Assembly (NCBI GenBank): GCA_025993795.1
Contig: JAMQHL010000037.1
Location: forward strand, 1-64,000
From: Planctomycetota bacterium
GTDB lineage: Bacteria > Planctomycetota > UBA8742 > UBA2392
Length of the DNA stretch: 64,000 nucleotides
Direction of reading: 5' to 3'
Shown here piece by piece: positions 53,075 to 59,779 of this stretch (position 1 is the stretch's first letter; every line of letters starts with the position of its first letter). Position numbers and translations under genes: made by a program. The notes beneath the pieces are model-generated. The model was not told the DNA's origin and did not search any database. It saw only the letters and a program-made list of their open reading frames with translations.

Positions 53075-53548
53075 ATGGACAAGCTTGCCCCGAAAGCCCG
53101 GTTTGATGCGTATGCGGCGCTGCTGGGCCTGGACGCGTCAGGCGTCGATTCGATCCGCCACAGTATCCGGCCCCTGCTGGCCAACGTGAACGAACTGGTG
53201 CGCCGGATGAACGAAGCCATGAATCACGCCGGCGCGTCGCTGGTGCTCGGCGACGTCGCCGGCGAACGCCGCGAGCGGCTGCAAAGCCTGCTGGCAAGCT
53301 TTATCCTGCGCACGGTCAACTGCAACTTTGACGAAGAGTATTGCAACTACGCGCACGACATCAGCCACGGCGCCGACGTGCCGGCAGGGCTCTTCAGCCT
53401 CGGCCTCACTCTCGCCAACGACTTTGTGACGCAGACGCTGCCCCTGCACATCGATGAACGCGAACAACTGGCCACGATGCTTGCGTCATGGAACCGTTTG
53501 ACCGCGGCCCTGCGCGAACTCACACGCAAGCCCGCCGCCGCGACCTGA
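53075..53548 (+). CDS. Single-domain sensor-globin/protoglobin-like protein
   Basis: 157 aa, all helical. The frame F-D-A-Y-A-A-L-L-G-L-D, I-R-P-L-L-A-N-V-N-E-L-V-R-R, and N-F-D-E-E-Y-C-N-Y-A-H-D-I-S-H-G-A-D-V-P matches the globin-sensor family, where the His in I-S-H-x-x-x-x-x-P serves as the proximal haem ligand. No output domain (methyl-accepting or GGDEF) is attached, so it may be a free oxygen or NO binder. It follows the DoxX gene on the same strand. Confidence 0.7.
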   Translation: MDKLAPKARFDAYAALLGLDASGVDSIRHSIRPLLANVNELVRRMNEAMNHAGASLVLGDVAGERRERLQSLLASFILRTVNCNFDEEYCNYAHDISHGADVPAGLFSLGLTLANDFVTQTLPLHIDEREQLATMLASWNRLTAALRELTRKPAAAT

Positions 53549-53663
53549 GCGACCTCTGGCGGCACCGCAAGGCTGTTGAGTCATATCTGCGTGCGCACGA
53601 TGCCGTCGCTGGTCAAGCGCGTAGTGCTGCGCAAGCTGACGACCAGCCGCAAACACGGCCGCA

Positions 53664-54458
53664 CTACCAACCGTGGCTCTCTCGACCGGGCATCGAAGCG
53701 ACGACCTCGGCCATGATGGACAGCGCGATCTCGGCGGGGGTCTGCGCGCCGATGCTGATGCCGACCGGACATTTCACGCGCGCCCACACCGCCTCATCTG
53801 CGCCGCGCTGTTTTGCCGCCTCAGTCATTTTTGCATACTTGAGCCTGCTGCCGATTGCGCCCAACTGGGCAGCCGGAAGCACCTTCAGCGCCGGCACCAG
53901 CGCATCAAGGTCGAAGTCGCCGTTGTAGCCCAGGCCGATCACATGGCTGAACGCCGGCAGATCTTTGCGCGTCAAGTATTCTCCACCGCGGGCGCATACG
54001 ACATCCATGGCGCCGGGAAAATCCTCGCGCTTTGCAAACTCGGGACGGTCGTCGAGCACGACGTACGGAAACTCCAGCATCGCGCAAAGCTTTGCCACGG
54101 CGCGGCTGACGTGTCCGCCGCCAATCAAGAGCAGACAGGGTTTGGGCATGAATACCTCGATAAACACCTCGTTGGTGCCGCCGCACTGCGACTTCACCAG
54201 GTTGCCGGGGCGGTTCGTCAGTTCGTAGCTGACGCTGCGCGAGCGGCCCTCGGCCAGCGCCTGCCGGGCCTGCACGATCATCTGCAACTCAGCATCGCCG
54301 CCCCCGATGGTTCCTGCCAACTCGCCGTCGTCGCCCACGAGCAGCTTGAACCCGCTCTTGCCCGGCGATGAACCCCTGACCTTGATCAGGTGCACCAGCG
54401 CGAACGTGCGGTTCGCGGCAAGCAGGGCGGCGGCACGATTGAAGACTAGACTGAGCAT
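53664..54458 (-). CDS. XdhC/CoxF-family molybdenum-enzyme maturation protein
   Basis: 264 aa. XdhC N-terminal domain V-R-G-S-S-P-G-K-S-G and T-I-G-G-G-D-A-E; C-terminal Rossmann domain L-L-L-I-G-G-G-H-V-S-R-A-V-A-K-L and D-D-R-P-E-F-A-K-R; end G-I-S-I-G-A-Q-T-P-A-E-I-A-L-S-I-M. XdhC-type proteins sulphurate and insert molybdenum cofactor into xanthine-dehydrogenase-like enzymes. The MocA-like gene upstream on the same strand fits. No molybdenum hydroxylase gene is in the window. Confidence 0.93.
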   Translation of the reverse strand: MLSLVFNRAAALLAANRTFALVHLIKVRGSSPGKSGFKLLVGDDGELAGTIGGGDAELQMIVQARQALAEGRSRSVSYELTNRPGNLVKSQCGGTNEVFIEVFMPKPCLLLIGGGHVSRAVAKLCAMLEFPYVVLDDRPEFAKREDFPGAMDVVCARGGEYLTRKDLPAFSHVIGLGYNGDFDLDALVPALKVLPAAQLGAIGSRLKYAKMTEAAKQRGADEAVWARVKCPVGISIGAQTPAEIALSIMAEVVASMPGRESHGW

Positions 54459-54480
54459 GGCATTCCGTCACGAACAGCGA

Positions 54481-54550
54481 GTAACCAATAACCAGTTACC
54501 AATACGCCCGCCACACGCAGTTCATTGGCAATTGGAAATTGGCTATTGGT
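54481..54550. repeat. AT-rich inverted repeat of TTACCAAT/ATTGG words
   Basis: GTAACCAATAACCAGTTACCAAT on the left and ATTGGCAATTGGAAATTGGCTATTGGT on the right form a loose palindrome (ACCAATA 54484-54490 with TATTGGT 54544-54550). It is markedly AT-rich beside GC-rich genes and overlaps the MocA-like stop codon. Confidence 0.65.
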
Positions 54551-55175
54551 CATTTGCTGTTGATGAACGCGCAAGGGCGCTTCGGTACTCATCCGGCGTG
54601 TCGATGTCTGCCAGCACACCCGGGTTGTCTACCGGCACTTCCTTGACCTGCGTGTGGTTGTCGTCGATGACCTTGCGCGAGCTCTCGTTGCCTTTCAACT
54701 CCATGAACGGCTGGCGAAAGCCAATGTCCACCAGCATCGGGTGCCCGCGCCGGCCGTCATGCGTCGGGATGAAGATGCGCATCAGGCTTGCGCGCCACTG
54801 CCCGTATGCAGCAATCAGCGCACGGACATCTGTCGGCGTCACCAGCGGCACATCCACCGGCCAGCAGATACAGCAATCGGTCGAAAAGTCCTGTGCCTGC
54901 AACGCCAGCTTCAGGCTGCTGACCTGGCCGCGCTCCGGCTGCTGGTTCACGATCACGTTGGCGTCGCGCAGCTTCGCCCCCTCCTGAATGGCCGCCGCGT
55001 CCTTGCCAAGCACGACATGAAAGCGCGAACAGCCGGCCTGCGCGGCGACACCCAACACATGATCAACCATAGGCACGCCGCCCCAATCCAGCAGCGCCTT
55101 GGGCCGCCCCATTCGGGTCGAGTCGCCAGCCGCCAGCACGATCACCGCAACATTGATTTCGGGCACGTCATCCAT
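54543..55175 (-). CDS. MocA-family molybdenum cofactor nucleotidyltransferase
   Basis: 210 aa. NTP-transferase start V-I-V-L-A-A-G-D-S-T-R-M-G-R-P-K, then D-V-P-L-V-T-P (metal Asp) and R-G-H-P-M-L (family-specific loop), ending I-D-T-P-D-E-Y. The pattern is that of cytidylyltransferases making molybdopterin cytosine dinucleotide, or adenylyl homologues. With XdhC downstream it forms a cofactor-maturation pair; the 85-bp gap contains an AT-rich repeat. Confidence 0.88.
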   Translation of the reverse strand: MDDVPEINVAVIVLAAGDSTRMGRPKALLDWGGVPMVDHVLGVAAQAGCSRFHVVLGKDAAAIQEGAKLRDANVIVNQQPERGQVSSLKLALQAQDFSTDCCICWPVDVPLVTPTDVRALIAAYGQWRASLMRIFIPTHDGRRGHPMLVDIGFRQPFMELKGNESSRKVIDDNHTQVKEVPVDNPGVLADIDTPDEYRSALARSSTANDQ

Positions 55176-55208
55176 GGCGCCAGCTTAACAGCGCCACGCC
55201 AAATGCAA

Positions 55209-55232
55209 CGCGGGGCCCGGCGGGGCCCCGCG
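55209..55232 (-). terminator. GC-rich hairpin after the 145-aa lipoprotein gene
   Basis: Nine-bp stem CGCGGGGCC/GGCCCCGCG with a 6-nt loop, 21 bp past the lipoprotein stop codon on the minus strand. Short T runs follow (GTTGCATTT). Confidence 0.65.
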
Positions 55233-55252
55233 ACCAGCCGAACCTGCGACGG

Positions 55253-55690
55253 CTATTCCTGGTCTTTACCCTTGAAGCCGTCGGCCATGGCGCCGAACAG
55301 CGTTGCCATCATGGAGATCCGCCATTCGCCGTCTTCCTGGATGCACACGTAGTTGGCGGTCTCGGACTTGCCGTCTTTCACGTAGGTTACGGGCACCTTG
55401 GCCTTGTCGCCGGTGATCGTGGCACTGCCGACGGACCAGCTTCCTTTGCTCTCTTCGTTCTTGGTGACCGTGACAGAGCCGCCTTCGTCTTCCTTTCCGT
55501 CTTTCTTTTCTTCGCGCTCGGCTTTGATCATGCAACGTTTCGCGGCTTCTTTGTCGTCGGCATCCATCGCCTTGTGGAAGGCTTTGACGGTGCCTTCAGG
55601 TGTGGAGTAGTCAGGGCCACAGCCAGAGACGGCAAACGCGCCGACACACAGCGCAGACAGCAGCAGGATTGCGTTCAGGCGGGTCTTCAT
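55253..55690 (-). CDS. Lipoprotein, related to the neighbouring 162-aa lipoprotein
   Basis: 145 aa; GAGG six bases before ATG 55690; lipobox V-S-G-C. The mature part has S-T-P-E-G-T-V-K-A-F-H-K-A-M, C-M-I-K-A-E-R-E, a charged linker, and a final beta segment W-R-I-S-M. This is the NTF2-like DUF4878 pattern, small lipid-anchored domains with unknown ligands. A like protein lies just upstream (55795-56283), sharing K-A-E-R-E and W-R-I-S-M at matching places. Confidence 0.75.
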   Translation of the reverse strand: MKTRLNAILLLSALCVGAFAVSGCGPDYSTPEGTVKAFHKAMDADDKEAAKRCMIKAEREEKKDGKEDEGGSVTVTKNEESKGSWSVGSATITGDKAKVPVTYVKDGKSETANYVCIQEDGEWRISMMATLFGAMADGFKGKDQE

Positions 55691-55794
55691 GGGATGCCTC
55701 GATTTCGAAGAGGTTCAATTGAATAAAGGGAGGGAGTGTGATTTCAGTTGCGCCAGGCCGCAACCACAAATCCGGCAATCTTCGGCGCGACGCA

Positions 55795-56283
55795 TCAATC
55801 GCCTGCGTTGGCTTTACGGCGTTCCCGCAGCACGGCCACGTACCTTGAAAACGTTTTGTCCATGCTGATGCGCCAGGTGGTCTCTTCCTTCAATAGAACC
55901 ACCGGCATCGTGTCGCTTTTGCTGGGCGGCTTCACAACGACACTGACGTTGACGATGATTTCGTCACCTTCGGATTTCACATCCCCTATGGTGTATGACT
56001 CCATGTCGCCATCCTTGTTGAAGCCGTAGCTTGCGCCCGACGGCATCACCTTCTCTCGTTCTGCCTTGATCAGCAGGGCTTTGCACTTGTCCTGGTCCTG
56101 GGCCAGGCTCGCCTGCATCAGCTCTTCGACGACGCCCCTGGCGATCACTTCGTCCGCACTCAGGGAAGAACCGGTGTTCTCCGAGTCGGCATTGCCCGCT
56201 GTGTTCAGGGCGGGGGCTGAGTTTCCCGGTCCACACGAAGTCAGCACGACGCACATGAGCATCAGCAGGCAGAAGAGTTTCAT
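55795..56283 (-). CDS. Lipoprotein, paralogue of the 145-aa lipoprotein downstream
   Basis: 162 aa from ATG 56283 (GGAG six bases upstream). Leader C-V-V-L-T-S-C as lipobox. Ser/Asn-rich linker, then V-V-E-E-L-M-Q-A-S-L-A-Q-D-Q-D-K-C-K-A-L-L-I-K-A-E-R-E and a terminal T-W-R-I-S-M-D-K. The shared order with the next gene (helix, Cys, K-A-E-R-E, beta, W-R-I-S-M) suggests tandem duplication. No known function. Confidence 0.75.
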   Translation of the reverse strand: MKLFCLLMLMCVVLTSCGPGNSAPALNTAGNADSENTGSSLSADEVIARGVVEELMQASLAQDQDKCKALLIKAEREKVMPSGASYGFNKDGDMESYTIGDVKSEGDEIIVNVSVVVKPPSKSDTMPVVLLKEETTWRISMDKTFSRYVAVLRERRKANAGD

Positions 56284-56351
56284 GCTGGTCTCCATAACAA
56301 AGATGGGCGCATCGTCGCGCCCGTGGTTGTGCGGTCAGTCGTCCGATCCAA

Positions 56352-57131
56352 CTATCCCGGCAGGAAGATGCTCAAGCCGCCGTCTACAATGAACGTATGG
56401 CCATGCACCATGTTGGTAAGGTCGCTGCACATGATCTGGACGGCGTTTGCCACGTCTTCGGGCGTAACAAGCTTCTTGGCCGGCATCCAGTGCAGGCTTT
56501 CCTGAAGCATCACTTCGCGGTTGGGAAAGTGCTTCAGCGCATCGGTGTCCACGACGCTGGCCGAAACCGCGTTCACGTTGATGCCCTGGCTGGCGTACTC
56601 AATGGCAAGGTGCCGCACCAGCGACTCAAGCGCGCCCTTGGATGCCCCGACGGCCGCGTAGTTGTTGAACGCGCGAATGCTGCCCAGGCTGCTGACGGCG
56701 ACAATCTTGCCGGTGCCTTTGCCGTCGGTGCCCTTCATCATGGGGATCGCATGGCGCGCCAGCGCAAGCAGCGCATAGGCGTTGATGTCCAGTGTCCACT
56801 GCCAGTGATGGTGCGTGAGTTCCTTGCTGGGCTTGAGCACGCCGCTGGCCGCGTTGCTGACCAGATAGTCAAGGCGGCCCCACTTGTCAGAGATCTCCGA
56901 AAACATCTTTTCGATATCTTCGTCTTTGCTGACATTGCCCTTGAGCAGCAGCGGCTCTTTGCCGCCGGATGCATCAAGCAGCACGGCCCGCGCCTCGTCG
57001 GCTGCCGCACGGTTGCGCAGATAGTTCACGGCTACGTCAGCGCCCGCTCTGGCCATCTTGGCCGCAATTGCCAAGCCTATACCGCGCGTACCGCCGGTGA
57101 TGAATGCCTTCTTGCCTGCGAAATCAAACAT
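56352..57131 (-). CDS. fabL: Enoyl-[acyl-carrier-protein] reductase III-like SDR
   Basis: 259 aa. Rossmann start I-T-G-G-T-R-G-I-G-L and Tyr158-x6-Lys165 (Y-A-A-V-G-A-S-K), the Tyr-Lys spacing of enoyl-ACP reductases. S-G-V-L-K-P-S-K-E-L, W-D/Q-W-T-L-D-I-N and V-D-T-D-A-L-K-H-F-P-N match the FabL subgroup. It would reduce the enoyl-ACP in fatty-acid elongation using NAD(P)H. Other SDR oxidoreductases are possible but the FPN motif favours FabL. Divergent from the GGNDTY gene. Confidence 0.85.
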   Translation of the reverse strand: MFDFAGKKAFITGGTRGIGLAIAAKMARAGADVAVNYLRNRAAADEARAVLLDASGGKEPLLLKGNVSKDEDIEKMFSEISDKWGRLDYLVSNAASGVLKPSKELTHHHWQWTLDINAYALLALARHAIPMMKGTDGKGTGKIVAVSSLGSIRAFNNYAAVGASKGALESLVRHLAIEYASQGINVNAVSASVVDTDALKHFPNREVMLQESLHWMPAKKLVTPEDVANAVQIMCSDLTNMVHGHTFIVDGGLSIFLPG

Positions 57132-57243
57132 ACGTCTACTCTTATGGCGCTTTCGCCCTCTACCTGTGGGCGATAAACTCACCCGCGGCCGCAGCCGCCT
57201 TTTTCCGATTCCAAGCGTGCGGATTGTAGGAAGGTTCTAACCC

Positions 57244-59709
57244 ATGGGCAAATGGACGCTAGGGTGTTTGTTGTCGGCGGCACTGTTTTTGTTGGCGGGG
57301 GTCCGAACCACGGCACAGGACACATCCGCCGATCAGACGGGCTATCTTCCCGGCCAGTTCTTTACCCCGGCGGACTATGAGCACATGCAAGCGGCGCTGG
57401 CATATCTTGACCTGACGCCTGCCGACCTTTCCTACGAGAAAAAGCACATCGACCACAAGTTCCGGCTCAGCGCCGCCAACCGCGGCCTCGACCAGCCGCT
57501 GTCGGTGCCGGGCATTACAGAAACAGCTGCACGCGAGCTGGGCACCGCTGCGCAGGCGAGACAACGGCTGGCCCATGCCGAAACGTTGCTGGACCAGACG
57601 CCCCGCATCACGGACGCCGAGCTTGCCCTGGATGACGCGGACTACCGCCGCCACCACGACCAGACCGCCGAGCTTGAGACAAAAGAGGGCCGCGAAGCCG
57701 CAATCGCGGCCCGCCACGAACTGCGCTGCCAGGAAGTAATCGGCGGCAACCCGCGCGAAATCCACGACCTGGGCGGGTTGCAGAGCTTTGTTGACGGCAC
57801 CCAGCGCTTTCTGTCACGCGAGAACAAGCGCAGCATCCGCCGCGAGTTCGAGGCCATCGTCGAGCGGCTTTACCATCCCGTACGCGCACTGAGCCGGGTA
57901 CCCAGTGGCCTCAGCGCCGACGAAATCAACGCGCTGCGTCGCCTGCCCATGGAAACGGTAGATGCCGAAGTCAGTGTACCGGGCAGCGGCGCCCCCAGCG
58001 GCGACTTGCTGCTGGCTGGGCAGAAGGTACCGATCACGGCCTGCCTGGCGGCCGCATACTGGCTCAAGGACGTGCTGTCGCAACTGGTGCCTGCACTGCA
58101 AGAGATGCTGCGCAAGGGCGAACCGGATGAGTACCTTGGCTTCCAGAGCGAGGTGGACGGCGTCACCGGCGGCATCATCGGCGCATGGCAGGGCCCTTGG
58201 GGCAAGATCGTGCTCGGCGGCACCGGCCCCAACACGTACGAAGGCGACGACTTCGTTGCCATTATCGACCTCGGCGGCCATGACACCTACCGTGGCCGAA
58301 TTGCAGCGGGCATCGGCTCACCGGGGCATGCGCCGGTCAGTTGCGTGCTGGACCTTTCGGGCGACGACACCTACAGCGGCGACGACTTTACCCAGGGCTT
58401 CGGCTTTCTCGGCGTCGGCATCCTGTGGGACCTGGGCGGCGGAAGCGACGATTACCGTTGCGGGTTCTGCGGACAGGGTTGCGGCATGGCCGGCTACGGC
58501 GAGCTGTACGATGACGGTGGCGACGACAGCTACCGCTCCGACTCGGGCTCGCAGGGGGCCGCCAGCTTTGGCATGGGCCACTTGATCGACAAGGGCGGCA
58601 ATGACACTTATCGCGGCGCGCGCTTCGTGCAGGGGTTTGCCCAGGTGATGGGGCTGGGCGTGCTCAGTGACGCTGACGGCAACGACCTGTATTTTGCCGG
58701 TGGCAAGTATCTGCATCTGCCGCTCTGGAACGACCGGTACCAGTCCCTGAGCCAGGGGTTTGCCATCGGCAACCGCTACCTTGGCACCGGCGGCGGAATT
58801 GCCTTGCTGCTCGACGAAGGCAACGGCAACGACGTCTACCATGCCGACATCTACGGCCAGGGCAGCAGCTACTGGTACAGCCTTGGCATGCTTGTCGATT
58901 GCGGCGGCAACGATACCTACACCGTCGGCCAGTACGGGCAGGGCGCGGGCATTCACCTCAGTACCGGCATCCTGGTGGACCTGTCAGGCAACGACACGTA
59001 CGCCATGGGTGTCGGGCTTGGGCAGGGCGCCGCCCACGACTGGGCCGTGGGGTGGCTGATCGACCGCGCCGGCAACGACATGTACCAGGGCAACGGGCAG
59101 GGCATGGGCCTGAACTTCTCATTTGCCGTGCTGCTGGACTGCGCCGGCGACGACAGCCACAGCACCAACAACGACGGCAGCATCGGCAAGGGCAGCAACA
59201 ACGACATCAGCCTGCTGCTGGACCTTGGCGGCTACGACGTATACGGCCCCAAGGAAATCAAGGACAGCACCCTGACACGCCGCGCCCGTCGAGCACTGGT
59301 GTATGACGTGCCGGAGGGCTGGTTTCCGGGCATTGACACGTCAACGTTGCCGACACCCCAGGACCCCGCGCCGGCCAAGACAAAGGTCCAGCACATCCTG
59401 ATCGCCTGGGACGGCAGCGGCGTGAACACCCAGAAGACGCCCCGCACCAAAGAGCAAGCCAAGGCGCTGACGCTCGAAGTGCTCAAGAAGGCGCGCAGCA
59501 AGAACGCCGACTGGAAGGCGCTGCAGGTCGCATACAACGAAGATTGCGCCAAGGGCCCGGACTACGACAACACCCACAACACGTATGATGCCGCACCGGG
59601 TGCGAGGCTGGTAAAGCCGTTTCTCGACCTTTCGCTGAAGCTGGGTGTCGGCCAGATCGACTGGTGCGAAAGCAAGTACGGCTACCACATCATCAAGCGC
59701 GTTGAGTAG
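57244..59709 (+). CDS. Exported GGNDTY-repeat protein with a C-terminal parvulin-like domain
   Basis: 821 aa. Signal peptide (1-24, L-F-L-L-A-G-V-R-T-T-A-Q). Helical, charged region 30-320. From 326 to 669 there are about 13 units of roughly 26-30 residues built on (L/D)-x-x-G-(G/N)-D-x-Y-x-G, e.g. at 343, 371, 424, 450, 553, 580 and 608, each followed by Q-G-x-G-type turns and a hydrophobic strand (G-x-L-x-D). Residues 713-819 match a PpiC/parvulin domain: V-Q-H-I-L-I-A-W, then K-E-Q-A-K-A-L, ending Y-G-Y-H-I-I-K-R-V-E. AGGAAGG lies nine bases before ATG 57244. Likely a secreted repeat scaffold; the PPIase link is inferred. Confidence 0.85.
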   Translation: MGKWTLGCLLSAALFLLAGVRTTAQDTSADQTGYLPGQFFTPADYEHMQAALAYLDLTPADLSYEKKHIDHKFRLSAANRGLDQPLSVPGITETAARELGTAAQARQRLAHAETLLDQTPRITDAELALDDADYRRHHDQTAELETKEGREAAIAARHELRCQEVIGGNPREIHDLGGLQSFVDGTQRFLSRENKRSIRREFEAIVERLYHPVRALSRVPSGLSADEINALRRLPMETVDAEVSVPGSGAPSGDLLLAGQKVPITACLAAAYWLKDVLSQLVPALQEMLRKGEPDEYLGFQSEVDGVTGGIIGAWQGPWGKIVLGGTGPNTYEGDDFVAIIDLGGHDTYRGRIAAGIGSPGHAPVSCVLDLSGDDTYSGDDFTQGFGFLGVGILWDLGGGSDDYRCGFCGQGCGMAGYGELYDDGGDDSYRSDSGSQGAASFGMGHLIDKGGNDTYRGARFVQGFAQVMGLGVLSDADGNDLYFAGGKYLHLPLWNDRYQSLSQGFAIGNRYLGTGGGIALLLDEGNGNDVYHADIYGQGSSYWYSLGMLVDCGGNDTYTVGQYGQGAGIHLSTGILVDLSGNDTYAMGVGLGQGAAHDWAVGWLIDRAGNDMYQGNGQGMGLNFSFAVLLDCAGDDSHSTNNDGSIGKGSNNDISLLLDLGGYDVYGPKEIKDSTLTRRARRALVYDVPEGWFPGIDTSTLPTPQDPAPAKTKVQHILIAWDGSGVNTQKTPRTKEQAKALTLEVLKKARSKNADWKALQVAYNEDCAKGPDYDNTHNTYDAAPGARLVKPFLDLSLKLGVGQIDWCESKYGYHIIKRVE

Positions 59710-59779
59710 TGCGCCCGTTAAATAGTGCCCGCGCGTTACAGCCTGTTCCAATCCGCACGCGGCAACGGACAATCGCGCC

